A stretch of 64,000 nt of DNA, taken from Symbiodinium natans. Lineage: Eukaryota > Sar > Dinophyceae > Suessiales > Symbiodiniaceae. The notes below the pieces were generated by a model, which had not been told where the DNA came from, ran no database searches, and saw only the letters and a program-made list of their open reading frames with translations. The position numbers and the translations under genes are program-made. Shown one piece after another: positions 43,668 to 51,623 of the stretch (within the stretch, counting starts at the first letter, position 1; every line of letters begins with the position of its first letter). Location: contig CAJNDS010002646.1 of NCBI GenBank assembly GCA_905221605.1, forward strand, positions 62,001 to 126,000, written 5' to 3'.

Positions 43668-44147
43668 CTGTTTTCAAATGTGGTAGCTTCCAAGAAGTAC
43701 GTAAGAACCCTAAACCCTAAACCCTAAACCCTAAACCCTAAACCCTAAACCCTAAACCCTAAACCCTAAACCCTATCTGCCCCATTCTGCGGCTTGATCC
43801 AGGCATGCGCAGGACGTGGGCTTGGCTGGTTCTCAGTACGGAATTTCGGGAATCAGGTACCCAATATAATCCCTTAAATGGGTATATAAATCAATAAATA
43901 AACAAAAACACATATATATGTATATGTATACATATATTATGTATATATATATATATATACATAATATATTTTCTATATGGGGCCCTCATTCCCTCATTCC
44001 TTAACTAGGAACCAGGGGGTTTGCGTTGCGCAGAGGCCATGTGATGACCGAGATCCCTCGTCCCCCCCTGATGACTTGGCAATGGCTTTTGGCTTTGTTG
44101 CTAGGCAGGCCCTTGGGACATGTTGTGTTTTCCCTCATTGGTGTTAA
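43668..44147 (+). CDS. Three-exon 3' end of an unrecognised gene
   Basis: Exons 43,668-43,700 (LFSNVVASKKY, acceptor CCCCGGCAG, donor GTAAGA), 43,803-43,828 (ACAGRGLG plus two bases of a Trp codon, acceptor TTGATCCAG, donor GTTCTC) and 44,009-44,147 (NQGVCVAQRPCDDRDPSSPP, DDLAMAFGFVARQALGTCC, TAA). Phases agree at both junctions: 0 to 0, then 2 to 1. Intron 1 begins GTAAGAACCCTAAACCC and is mainly nine CCCTAAA units. Intron 2 is a family 1 inverted-repeat element. This is the clearest example of both intron types in one transcript. No family is recognised. Confidence 0.6.
43706..43775 (+). repeat. (CCCTAAA)9-10 array in an intron
   Basis: A perfect telomere-like array starts five bases after the GTAAGA donor of the exon ending at 43,700 and ends 27 bases before the next acceptor. 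The array orientation is CCCTAAA on the coding strand. Confidence 0.9.
43829..44008 (+). mobile_element. Inverted-repeat intron element, family 1 (180 bp)
   Basis: GTTCTCAGTACGGAATTTCG...CCCTCATTCCCTCATTCCTTAACTAG. The left arm GGAATTTCGGGAATCAGGTACCC and the right arm GGGCCCTCATTCCCTCATTCC are related to the arms of the copy at 16,222-16,340. The centre is a (TATATG)-rich palindrome (43,905-43,975). It is bounded by GT and AG with matching exon phase. Confidence 0.7.
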
Positions 44148-44744
44148 GAGGAGAAAATTTAGGAATATTTTTTAGAGGGTCTTAAGGGCCATCCTAGATT
44201 TTTAGCAGCCAGTAAGAGAAGGTGTCTAAAGCACCGCAGCCCATGGGGGAAATATCCAAAGCATCGACATTCAAGTGTGGGAATGTAGGACTAAGCAGCT
44301 CCAAACGCAAGATTGTGAGAGTCGGGCTAGTTGTTTTCCGAATCTCACAGGTTCCAGCAGAAAACGCTTTGTACATTGTGTAGGCCCTAAACCCTAAACC
44401 CTGAACCCTAAACCCTAAACCCTAGACCCTAAACCCCAAACCCTACACCCGAAACCTTAAACCCCAAACCCTAAACCCGAAACCCCAGCCAGCCTCCTAA
44501 ACCTCAAACCCTAGGCCCTAAACCCAAACTTGAGGGCTAAACGATTCGGATGTTAGGGAAATTTAGGGGTTAGCGCCGTGCAAAAGGCTTTGGGGTCTGG
44601 GGTTTAGGGCTTTGGTGTTTGCCTCCCCAAGGAAATCGATAAACCCAAGCTGAGCTACGCAACCCTAACCCATACACCCTAACCTTAAAATCCTATAAAC
44701 CCTACACACCTAAACCCTCGGCACCTTCATCCTATTTGCTGCAG
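44148..44744. other. Spacer with degenerate CCCTAAA arrays
   Basis: This holds 44,385-44,530 degenerate CCCTAAA/CCCCAAA units and 44,640-44,720 CCCTAAACC/CCCTACAC units. Between them the minus strand has one 60-codon frame (TILRLELLSPTFPHLNVDAL) that might be a leucine-rich fragment, but it has no splice or start support. Confidence 0.45.
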
Positions 44745-45083
44745 GACCCAGAAGGAGAGGCAGCTGGCTGGTGGGTGGAATGCTCGGCACATCTTGAATT
44801 GCCATGGCGCCATGGAGTCGCTACCGCCCAGAGAGCCCTACTTGGAGGTTCATGGTACCAATTATAACTAATTATAACTAATTATACTAATTATAACTAA
44901 TTATAACTAATTATAACGAATTATATCCAATTATAGCTAATTCACCAACTACAACTGTACTTAGAACCACATTCGGGCACTTAAGGGGCCTCACAGGTGG
45001 GTTAGAAGGACAGTTCTGCTTGGTTCGCAAGTGCCATGAACCTCCAAGTAGACCCCTTCAGCAAGGAGTTTTTTTACCCTTAA
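44745..45083 (+). CDS. Two-exon 3' end of an unrecognised gene
   Basis: Exon 44,745-44,847 (acceptor TATTTGCTGCAG) reads DPEGEAAGWWVECSAHLELP then WRHGVATAQRALLG and ends in phase 1 at GGAG|GTTCAT. Exon 45,049-45,083 (acceptor CCTCCAAG) continues in phase as VDPFSKEFFYP and a TAA. The intron is a family 2 inverted-repeat element. An earlier GTGGGT donor after GW is also possible. Confidence 0.55.
44838..45051 (+). mobile_element. Inverted-repeat intron element, family 2 (with TAATTATAAC repeats)
   Basis: CTACTTGGAGGTTCATGG and CCATGAACCTCCAAGTAG are perfect 18-bp inverted arms. The interior holds about eight copies of AATTATAACT. The intron proper is 44,848-45,048: GT within the left arm, AG within the right arm. 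The exon edges TACTTGGAG and TAGACC leave the duplicated CTA/TAG outside, like a short target duplication. Confidence 0.75.
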
Positions 45084-45339
45084 ACGACTCCTCAGACTCG
45101 CAATTCTGACAACCTGAGAAGAGCTTTGAATGGCTGTGAGCTGCAAGAACATCGGTTCCCTAAATCCCAACATTCCTCCCCTCCACCCTCAACTTCCGAG
45201 GCCTGTACTCGGATGCTTCCAGATACTGCAGAAGGGCGGAAACGCTACGAAGGCCGGTGTTTGGAGGGGTTCTAGGCTCCCAACCCTGTCGCTGCTGCCA
45301 CACTGTCAGAATCCTGAGCCCGAAACCTTAAATCCTAAG

Positions 45340-45426
45340 CCCGAAACCCTAAACCCTAAACCCTAAACCTTAAACCCTAAACCCTAAACCCTAAACCCTA
45401 AACCCTAAACCCTAAACCCTAAACCC
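45340..45426 (+). repeat. (CCCTAAA)n array
   Basis: About 11 units with one TTAAACCC variant. It is preceded by CCTGAGCCCGAAACC-type degenerate units. It lies between the exon candidates near 45.2 kb (KGGNATKA, acceptor ATACTGCAG, donor GTGTTT, only 25 nt) and 45.7 kb. Confidence 0.85.
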
Positions 45427-45706
45427 CTAGGGCCTGGGGAAGGGCTTGGTCGGCCACAGCTTTTCATGCTTGCAGCCATGGGACAGGTTTCCGAGCCAGG
45501 CGCTTGCTCTTGTCTACTGTTCCAGGGCTTTGGGCTTAGGGTTTTAGGGGTTTCCCTAAACCCAAAACCCAAAACCCTAAACCCTGGAGTTTGGGGTCCA
45601 AGGTCTGAGACCCTCTTTCTTCCTCATGCCTTGTTCATTGAGTGATGATCCCGAGTACATCCGTGTTCGTACATGAATCTGTTATCTGTTTATGCGGCTA
45701 CAGCAG

Positions 45707-45810
45707 TCCAAGTCAGGAAGAACATCTTCAAGCCCTACACCCTAAGCTGTGGCACGTTGTTTTTTAGGAAGGACCTTGAGATATGTCATATCTTCAAGAG
45801 CATCGTCTGA
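45707..45810 (+). CDS. Terminal exon candidate
   Basis: The acceptor GCTACAGCAG is followed by QVRKNIFKPYTLSCGTLFFR then KDLEICHIFKSIV and a TGA. The basic and hydrophobic pattern is strongly protein-like. No family is recognised. Upstream non-coding sequence holds degenerate telomere-like units. Confidence 0.45.
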
Positions 45811-45833
45811 AGAATATTTGCCGGAGGGTTTAA

Positions 45834-45914
45834 ATGGCCAACGTGGACTTCGACGTGTGTTCCGAACACGTTCGCAGCCAGGAGGTCCTTGGGCGGCCAG
45901 ATCCTGATGCCTTA
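45834..45914 (+). CDS. Possible first exon
   Basis: TTTAAATGGCC gives an ATG in a fair context, reading MANVDFDVCSEHVRSQEVLG then RPDPDAL. A phase 0 donor GTTGGT comes just before TTGGGGC-type telomere-like sequence. It begins 24 bp after the stop of the preceding exon, so it may start a new gene in a same-strand array, or it may be an exon of a frameshifted continuation. Confidence 0.35.
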
Positions 45915-46009
45915 GTTGGTGGTGGTTGGGGCTTCGGGCTTAGGGCTTGGGGCTTGGGGCTTGGGGCGTAGCAGCTTAGGCTTGGGGTTTAGGGTTTAGG
46001 CAGCCCACC

Positions 46010-46250
46010 TTCAAAATCGCAACCTGTGGAACAGCAGACGCAGCAATCGGCAAGAAAGACGGCTTTGTTGGCTTCGTTTGTTGGCTTCGGCAGGCAGTTC
46101 TTGAACGTGCAGGTTCACGCCCACTTGCAGCAGCTTGAGGTGTGCACCTTGCCACAGCCCTTTTCCCCGAGCTTGAACACACACATGAACTTATTGATTG
46201 AAGGGCTGCCAGCATCGATGCTCGTGCACGGGAAATCGTAGAAGAGGGAG
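46010..46250 (-). CDS. Cysteine-rich frame with one in-frame stop
   Basis: The minus strand reads SINKFMCVFKLGEKGCGKVH then TSSCCKWA, a TGA, and TCTFKNCLPKPTNEANKAVF, LADCCVCCSTGCDFEGG in the same frame. Eleven or more cysteines in about 75 residues is unusual. A related Cys motif (APSCTGCNANHTKSAFKLL) lies upstream on the same strand at about 46,470-46,520. It could be a broken secreted Cys-rich protein. Neighbouring genes are on plus, which lowers confidence. Confidence 0.3.
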
Positions 46251-46319
46251 GTGAAGGGGTCCGGTGCTTCTTCCCCTTGGCCCCCTTGGCTTGATGTCTT
46301 CGTCGCATGTACAGCAAAC

Positions 46320-46326
46320 TTCCCCC

Positions 46327-46374
<48 letters not shown>

Positions 46375-46438
46375 GACACAGGCACAGACACAGACACAGA
46401 CACAGACACAGACACAGACCCAGACACAGACACAGAGC
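46320..46438. repeat. Poly-C, (AC)n and (CAGACA)n microsatellite
   Basis: A run of about 22 C, then about 14 AC units, then CAGACA repeats. The long low-complexity frames on both strands arise from it. Confidence 0.95.
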
Positions 46439-46574
46439 AAGCACAACAAGCCACCTTAGCAACTTAAAGGCAGACTTGGTATGATTGGCATTGCATCCGG
46501 TACAACTGGGAGCATTTGCGGGCTTGCTTAGGGAACTTTTAGTTGAGACTGGGGAACCGGGGAACCCTGATTTT

Positions 46575-46990
46575 AGTTGAGACTGGGGAACCCTAAACCC
46601 CAAACCCCAAACCCCAAACCCCAAACCCCAAACCCCAAACCCCAAACCCCAAACCCTAAACCCTAAACCCTAAACCCTAAACATTAAACCCTAAACCCTA
46701 AACCCAAAACCCTAAACCCTAAACCCTAAAACCCTAAACCCTAAACCCTAGACCCGTTTGGGGCGGAATCTGCTTGCCCAGTCCCCGGATCTACAGCCCC
46801 AAGGTTGAGGGGTTGAGGAAGGCGTAGGTTTTGGGGGCTTGCAAGCTGCTCCCGAAGCCTGACCCCTAAACCCTAAACCCGAAACCCGAAACCCGAAACG
46901 CTAAACTCTAAACCCTAAACCCTTAACCCTAAGCCCTAAACCCTAAACCCTAAACCCTAAACCCCTAAACCCTAAAACCAAAACCCCTAA
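46575..46990 (+). repeat. CCCCAAA and CCCTAAA arrays
   Basis: 46,580-46,655 is CCCCAAA-type, 46,655-46,755 CCCTAAA-type with AAAACCC variants, and 46,865-46,990 mixed CCCTAAA/CCCGAAA. The switch from one unit type to another is abrupt, not gradual. Confidence 0.9.
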
Positions 46991-47197
46991 ACCCAACCAA
47001 CAAGGGTTCCGTAGGGAGGGGGCTGCGGGCCAGCCCGGGCCAGCCTCAGCCCCCAACCCTCAACCCTCAGACACCCTACCAAAACCCCACAAAACCCTAG
47101 AAAAAACCCAAAGAAAACCCCACAAAACCCCTGAAACATGAACCCCTGCTCTGCCTTTTCAGCTTTGTGGTTCAGAAACCTTGGTGTTCTTTTCCAG

Positions 47198-47249
47198 CAC
47201 GCCGATGCCGTTGTGCTGTTGTTGGCCGCGGCCCTCAGATGTCGGGGAG
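47198..47249 (+). CDS. Exon candidate, GC donor into a CCCTAAA array
   Basis: The acceptor TTCTTTTCCAG is followed by HADAVVLLLAAALRCRG and ends at GAG|GCACCCTAAACCC. A GC donor leads straight into the longest telomere-like array of the region. The hydrophobic Leu/Ala-rich peptide could be part of a membrane or signal segment. Confidence 0.45.
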
Positions 47250-47253
47250 GCAC

Positions 47254-47532
47254 CCTAAACCCTAAACCCTAAACCCTAAACCCTAAACCCTAAACCCTAA
47301 ACCCTAAACCCTAAACCCTAAACCCTAAACCCTAAACCCTAAAACCCTAACACCCTAAACCCTAAACCCTAAACCCTAAACCCTAAACCCTAAACCCTAA
47401 ACCCTAAACCCTAAACCCTAAACCCTAACTCCTAAACCCTAAACCCTAAACCCTAAACCCTAAACCCTAAACCCTAAACCCTAAACCCTAAACCCTAAAC
47501 CCTAAACCCTAAACCCTAAACCCTAAACCCAA
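47254..47532 (+). repeat. Long (CCCTAAA)n array, about 39 units
   Basis: About 280 bp of nearly perfect CCCTAAA with three imperfect units (near 47,341, 47,350 and 47,428). It begins right after a GC splice donor candidate. It is far too short and internal to be a chromosome end in this window, and coding sequence resumes beyond it. Confidence 0.95.
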
Positions 47533-47833
47533 ATCCTAGGTGTTGCCTCCAAGTTTTGGTGAGATGCATTTGAGGGTGTTGAGAGCATGTCGGGCCTTTA
47601 GGGAGTTGGGCGCGTCTAGGGCATTCAGGGCGAGTAGGGGGGGACTAGGGTTTACTTAGGGTTGGGGGCCGTGGCATTCCGCTTGCATGACCCGAGGTTG
47701 CAGCTGGTTCTACAAACTTGCAAGAATTTAGGGTTTGGGGCTTCAGGTTTCAAAGAGTTACCCGCGACGCTGGCCCAAACCCTAGACCCTAGAACCCTGG
47801 ATCTAGACCCCCGGGGGGAGCTTCGCCTTTCAG

Positions 47834-47900
47834 GAGTGTAGCTGGCACAAGGCAACAAGGGCGACGTTGACTCTGGGCCAAATCCCCCAATCTTTTTCGG
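47834..47900 (+). CDS. Exon candidate
   Basis: The acceptor CTTCGCCTTTCAG is followed by ECSWHKATRATLTLGQIPQS then FS and ends in phase 1 at a GTTGAG donor. Polypyrimidine context and open frame are the only support. Its phase does not match the exon at 47,198-47,249 directly, so another exon would be needed between them. Confidence 0.4.
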
Positions 47901-47934
47901 GTTGAGGGTTCCTCTAAAACCCGAAACCCTAAAC

Positions 47935-48165
47935 CCCAAACCCTAAACCCGCCTAAACCCTAAAACCCTAAAACCCTAAAAACCCCTAAACCCCTAAACC
48001 CCTAAACCGCTAAACCGCTAAACCCTTAAACCCCTAAACCCCTCAACCCCTCAACCCCTCAACCCCTCAACCCCTCAACCCCTCAACCCCTCAACCCCTA
48101 AACCCCTAAACCCCTAAACCCCTAAACCCCTAAACCCCTAAACCCCTAAACCCCTAAACCCCTAG
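47935..48165 (+). repeat. Sub-arrays of CCCTAAA, CCCCTAAA and CCCCTCAA units
   Basis: Within 230 bp the unit changes from CCCTAAAA-type to CCCCTAAA (8-mer), then eight copies of CCCCTCAA, then CCCCTAAA again. Each block is uniform inside. This points to local tandem expansion of variant units and not to random decay of one array. Confidence 0.9.
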
Positions 48166-48510
48166 AACTTCGTCCCCCCCTCCTCTGTGGTGCCCAGTCT
48201 CGGGTCTCCCGGCTCCAATGAACTCGGGACAGGCGGGAGCTTGGGGGTTCAGGGTTTAGGGTTTAGGGTTGAGGGTTTAGGGGTTTAGGGTTCAGGGCGT
48301 GTTTAGGGTTTAGGGTTCACGGCTTATTTCGGGTTTAGGGTTTAGGGTTTGGGGCTCAGCATCTCAAGTCCAAGCTTTCACTAGTCGAGCTTTCTCATCA
48401 TGTGGCGGAGAAGTACCCACCCATCCCATATCATCAAGAAGTATAAAGTTCACTCAATCCGTCAAGCTAGGCTCCATGCCCCAGGGCTCCGAGCCCTAAG
48501 CTAAGGCCTC

Positions 48511-48592
48511 TGTATATGACCTTGCCCATGCTTCGTATGACCTTGTCCGCTCTTCGTGTATCCTTGCCCGCTCTTCATATGACCATTCCCGC
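48511..48592 (+). repeat. Four tandem units of about 21 bp
   Basis: Variants of TATGACCTTGCCCGCTCTTCG are repeated about four times (TATGACCTTGCCCATGCTTCG, TATGACCTTGTCCGCTCTTCG, GTATCCTTGCCCGCTCTTCA, TATGACCATTCCCGCT). They lie in a 300-bp spacer free of telomere-like units (48,355-48,650). Confidence 0.75.
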
Positions 48593-48863
48593 TGGTGAAA
48601 CACCACCCACGACGTCATCAAGATTTATGTCATATGTGATGGAGTGGTTTAGTGTTTAGGGCTTAGTAAAGTCTACCCTGAGTAGGGTTGAGGGCTGAGG
48701 TTTGAGGGTTGTAGGGTTTGGCCCCAGATCCCTAAGCCCTCAAACCCCGAGCTTGAATTAAACCCTAAGCCCTCAACCTTAAACCTTAAACCTTAAACCC
48801 TAAACCCGAAACCCAGAACCCTACGCCCAGAACCCTGAACCCTAAACCCGTCAACCGGCACAG

Positions 48864-48924
48864 ACTCGTCGATCGGCGTCTGCAGAGCAAAAGCGGGCCT
48901 CCTCGCAGGGGCCCCGGATTTTCA
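48864..48924 (+). CDS. Exon candidate
   Basis: The acceptor CAACCGGCACAG is followed by an open stretch. One frame reads TRRSASAEQKRASSQGPRIF, another SSIGVCRAKAGLLAGAPDFQ, so the frame is uncertain. It is followed within 30 bp by a long CCCCAAAA array. The 3' border is approximate. Confidence 0.35.
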
Positions 48925-48949
48925 GGCTTAGTGGGCCCTTGATTGAGAA

Positions 48950-49077
48950 ACCCCAAAACCCCAAAACCCCAAAACCCCAAAACCCCAAAACCCCAAAACC
49001 CCAAAACCCCAAAACCCCAAAACCCCAAAACCCCAAAACCCCAAAACCCCAAAACCCCAAAACCCCAAAACCCCAAA
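48950..49077 (+). repeat. (CCCCAAAA)n array (TTTTGGGG type)
   Basis: About 16 copies of CCCCAAAA, the sequence used as the telomere repeat by hypotrich ciliates but here inside a CCCTAAA-rich region. A matching array in the other orientation, GGGGTTTT, is at 49,274-49,362. The two could pair as an inverted repeat of about 100 bp around the exon at 49,177-49,215. Confidence 0.95.
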
Positions 49078-49176
49078 AAACCCCAAAAAAACCCAAAACC
49101 CAAAACCCTAAACCTAGATCACTATGCGTCAAGGGGGTCTGGGGCGCTCTGAGTCGCTACATCTGAAACCCTACAG

Positions 49177-49951
49177 CCGATACGGTTCCCAGTCCAAGGC
49201 TCGACCACGCTGCAGGCTGGGCCTAGGGTTTAGGGTTTAGGGTTTAGGGTTTAGGGTTTAGGGTTTAGGGTTTAGGGTTTTGGGGTTTTGGGGTTTTTGG
49301 GGTTTTGGGGTTTTGGGGTTTTGGGGTTTTGGGGTTTTGGGGTTTTGGGGTTTTGGGGTTTCAGGGTTTAGCAGTGGCTTGGGGGCCTGGAGCCAAAGTG
49401 TCCGCCTGACATCCTTTCTTGGAGGTTCATGAGTAGTCATAAGTAGGGTGAAAAGCTATACGTTTGCTGAGCATACTTATAACCTTATAACTTGGGATGT
49501 TCCCCCGTATATATACTGGCAGTCCTTGGACTGCTAGTGCAAGGGGGAACAGCCCAACTTATGGCCCTTTTTGTATCCCTAAACCCACACCCCAATTAAG
49601 GGGTATAAGGAGGGAGCCCTAGAAGGGACCCTTAATCTTATTCCCCTATCTCACCCGTGTTTATACCTTATATAGCGAAGAAGCCCCCACATATCCTAAG
49701 GTCCTTACTCTAGTCCGTTGACCCAAGCATTTTTTGCGTGCAGCTTCCCAGAGACCCCAACACCCCTCAATTCAGGAATACTCCTGAAACCATAGAAGGA
49801 ACTCTAGCAGATCTAAGGAATATTCCTTACTTTAAGGGGTACTGGAGTCTCTGGCTTTCGTGCGAAGAGGCGATGGCCAGAAGCTGACCGTGCCACGGAT
49901 CACTGGGCACCGAGCAGAGGGTCGAGATGGTGCCTCCAGTCTTCAGACAGG
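49177..49951 (+). CDS. Three exon candidates with matching phase
   Basis: Exon 49,177-49,215 (acceptor CCCTACAG, GC donor) reads PIRFPVQGSTTLQ in phase 0. Exon 49,372-49,424 (acceptor GGGTTTAG, provided by the telomere-like array) reads QWLGGLEPKCPPDILSW and ends TTGGAG|GTTCAT in phase 2. Exon 49,837-49,951 (acceptor TACTTTAAG) continues in phase, reading GTGVSGFRAKRRWPEAD, then RATDHWAPSRGSRWCLQSSD, with donor GTAGCC. The second intron starts with a family 2 arm and contains a family 3 palindrome. Another frame of the third exon (DGQKLTVPRITGHRAEGRDG) is also open. No family is recognised. Confidence 0.45.
49216..49371 (+). repeat. Intron made of TTTAGGG and GGGGTTTT arrays
   Basis: Apart from GCTGGGCC at the start, the interval is (TTTAGGG)9 then (GGGGTTTT)11, ending TTTCAGGGTTTAG. 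The AG of the last TTTAG unit serves as the acceptor of the next exon candidate. Confidence 0.8.
49425..49836 (+). mobile_element. Composite intron: family 2 left arm plus family 3 palindrome
   Basis: It begins GTTCATGAGTAGTCATAAGTAGGG (family 2 left arm) at 49,425. At 49,488-49,560 lies TTGGGATGTTCCC...CAGTCCTTGGACTG...GGGGGAACAGCCCAA (family 3 palindrome). The family 2 right arm is not found before the acceptor candidate at 49,836. It probably represents one element inserted in another followed by loss. Confidence 0.55.
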
Positions 49952-50003
49952 GTAGCCCTAAACCCTAAACCCTAAACCCTGAACCCTAAGTCTTCAGACA
50001 GGG
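49938..50003 (+). repeat. 15-bp duplication flanking a short CCCTAAA insert
   Basis: AGTCTTCAGACAGGG occurs at 49,938-49,952 and again, identical, at 49,989-50,003. Between them are 36 bp consisting of TAG plus (CCCTAAA)3, CCCTGAA and CCCTA. A direct duplication of the flank around a telomere-like insert is what repair of a staggered break with telomeric filler, or a target-duplicating insertion, would leave. Confidence 0.85.
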
Positions 50004-50244
50004 CCCTAAACCCGAAACCCTATATATAGCTTGGGTGTATTCAGGGGTTTGGGTTTACAGGTTTCTCCCTCAGCCCTGAGCCGCCGACCCCCTATGTAGC
50101 CTGGTTACCAGTAGTTTCAAAGGTCGGCCTGAGTGCCTTCAACAGGCTTTTTGGGTTTTCTTGGGTTTTGGGGTTTAGGGTTTAGGGCTAGGGTTTAGGG
50201 ATTAAATACTGATTAGGGGTTTAGGGTTTAGGTATTAGGGCTAG

Positions 50245-50359
50245 GCGTGACTTTGGTGATTTTGTGATTCATGAACGTTTGGAAGCAATATTTCACATTG
50301 GCTCAGGAAGGGCTTGTAAGAAGCCGGTTGAGTTTTTGGCAGCGTGCAACGAGATATAA
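50245..50359 (+). CDS. Terminal exon candidate
   Basis: After GGGCTAG the plus strand reads RDFGDFVIHERLEAIFHIGS then GRACKKPVEFLAACNEI and a TAA. It is strongly protein-like and sits directly next to TTTAGGG units on the 5' side, whose TAG supplies the acceptor. It lacks an ATG, so it must be an internal or terminal exon. No family is recognised. Confidence 0.5.
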
Positions 50360-50400
50360 CATTTTTTATGGAACACGTCTCGCCGACTATCAGTTCTTCA

Positions 50401-50471
50401 TTTAGGGTTTAGGGTTTAGGGTTTAGGGTTTAGGGTTTAGGGTTTAGGGTTTAGGGTTTAGGGTTTAGGGT
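50401..50471 (+). repeat. (TTTAGGG)10 array
   Basis: A perfect array 40 bp beyond the stop of the preceding exon candidate. Downstream, at 50,488-50,535, EASTLWPACS (GC donor into GCCCTAAAC) may be another small exon. Confidence 0.9.
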
Positions 50472-50539
50472 TCACTTGTATCTCCTGGGGTGTTGGGAAG
50501 TAGAAGCCTCCACGCTATGGCCAGCTTGTAGCAGGCCCT

Positions 50540-51140
50540 AAACTGTAAGCCCTAAACCAGCAACATCGGCGTGTGCAAGACAGGACCCTTAACCCTAAAC
50601 CCCAAACCTTCTTAGTAAGCTTATATAACCCCAAACCCGAAGCCCTAAAGGAAACCGTAAACCCTAAACCGCAAACCCTTAACCCCAAGCCCCAGACCCC
50701 AAACCCTAAACCCCAAACCCTAAACCCCAAACCCTGAACCCTAAGCCTTAAAGCCTTACACCCTGAACCCGGATGACTTAAGACCCGAAAAACTTAATAA
50801 TCCTCAAACCTGAACCCTAAAACCCTCAGCCGAAACCATCAACCCTAAACCCTAAAACCCGAACCCCTACAATCAAAAATAACCCGAAAACCCAAACCTT
50901 CAACTCTCATCCCTTCCCCAAAGTGGGGGTACCCCTATCACCCAAATAGAATCGAAGCTCCTTAAAGGGACCCCCAAGAAGGGTACCCTTTTTCGTAAAC
51001 CCTAAACCCTAAACCCTAAAACCTAAACCCTAAACCCTAAAACCTAAGCCCTAAACCCAAAACTCTAAACCCCAACCCTAAACCCTAAACCCTAAACCCT
51101 AAACCTTAAACCCTAAACCCTAAACCCTAAACCCCCTCTG
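50540..51140. other. Degenerate CCCTAAA region with an inverted family 4 copy
   Basis: Mostly degenerate CCCTAAA, CCCGAAA and CCCCAAA units. At about 50,918-51,000 the minus strand reads TTTACGAAAAAGGGTACCCT then TCTTGGGGGTCCCTTT and GGGGTACCCCCACTTTGG, a family 4 element in reverse orientation. A 23-nt exon-like island (NIGVCKT, 50,549-50,571) is too short to call. Confidence 0.5.
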
Positions 51141-51162
51141 AGCCCCCAAAGATTGATTGCAG

Positions 51163-51260
51163 GTGCAGCCAAGCGGCAGCACCGGCCCATGCCATCGTCC
51201 CGGCGTCGGGCCTCGCCTCGCGCAGGAGGCGGACGCCGGGTTCCCAGCAAGCGCCCTCAG
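51163..51260 (+). CDS. Exon candidate (all three frames open)
   Basis: The acceptor GATTGATTGCAG is followed by about 98 bp open in all three frames. The most protein-like readings are AKRQHRPMPSSRRRASP (basic, SR-like) and QPSGSTGPCHRPGVGPRLAQ. The frame cannot be chosen from sequence alone. It is bracketed by a CCCTAAA array before and a TTTTTAGGG array after. Confidence 0.35.
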
Positions 51261-51263
51261 ACT

Positions 51264-51420
51264 TAGGGTTTTTAGGGTTTTTAGGGTTTTTAGGGTTTTT
51301 AGGGTTTTTAGGGTTTTTAGGGTTTTTAGGGTTTTTAGGGTTTTTAGGGTTTTTAGGGTTTGTAGGGTTTTTAGGGTTTTTTAGGGTTTTTAGGTTTTTT
51401 TGGGGTTTTTAGGGTTTTTA
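51264..51420 (+). repeat. (TTTTTAGGG)n array, 9-bp unit
   Basis: About 15 copies of a 9-bp variant telomere-like unit, then degenerate copies to about 51,600. A different unit length kept over many copies shows tandem amplification of a variant. Confidence 0.95.
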
Positions 51421-51623
51421 CTGGTTTTTAGGTTTTTTTAGGGTTGTTAGTGTGTTTAGGGTGTTTAGGGTTTTTAGGGTTCTTATGGTTGTTTTGACGG
51501 TTTTTGGTTTTTAGGGCTTTTAGGTTTTTTAGGTTTTCAGGTTTTTTAGGGTTTTGAGGGTTTTGAGGGTTTAGGGTTTAGGATTTAGGGTTTAGGATTT
51601 AGGATTTAGGGTTTAGGGTTTAG

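Noticed and set aside
47163-47183. Seven-codon exon just upstream of 47,198
   Set aside because: Would require a 14-nt intron.
48939-49166. PKTPKPQN-repeat and GFWGFGVL-repeat proteins
   Set aside because: Translations of the CCCCAAAA array.
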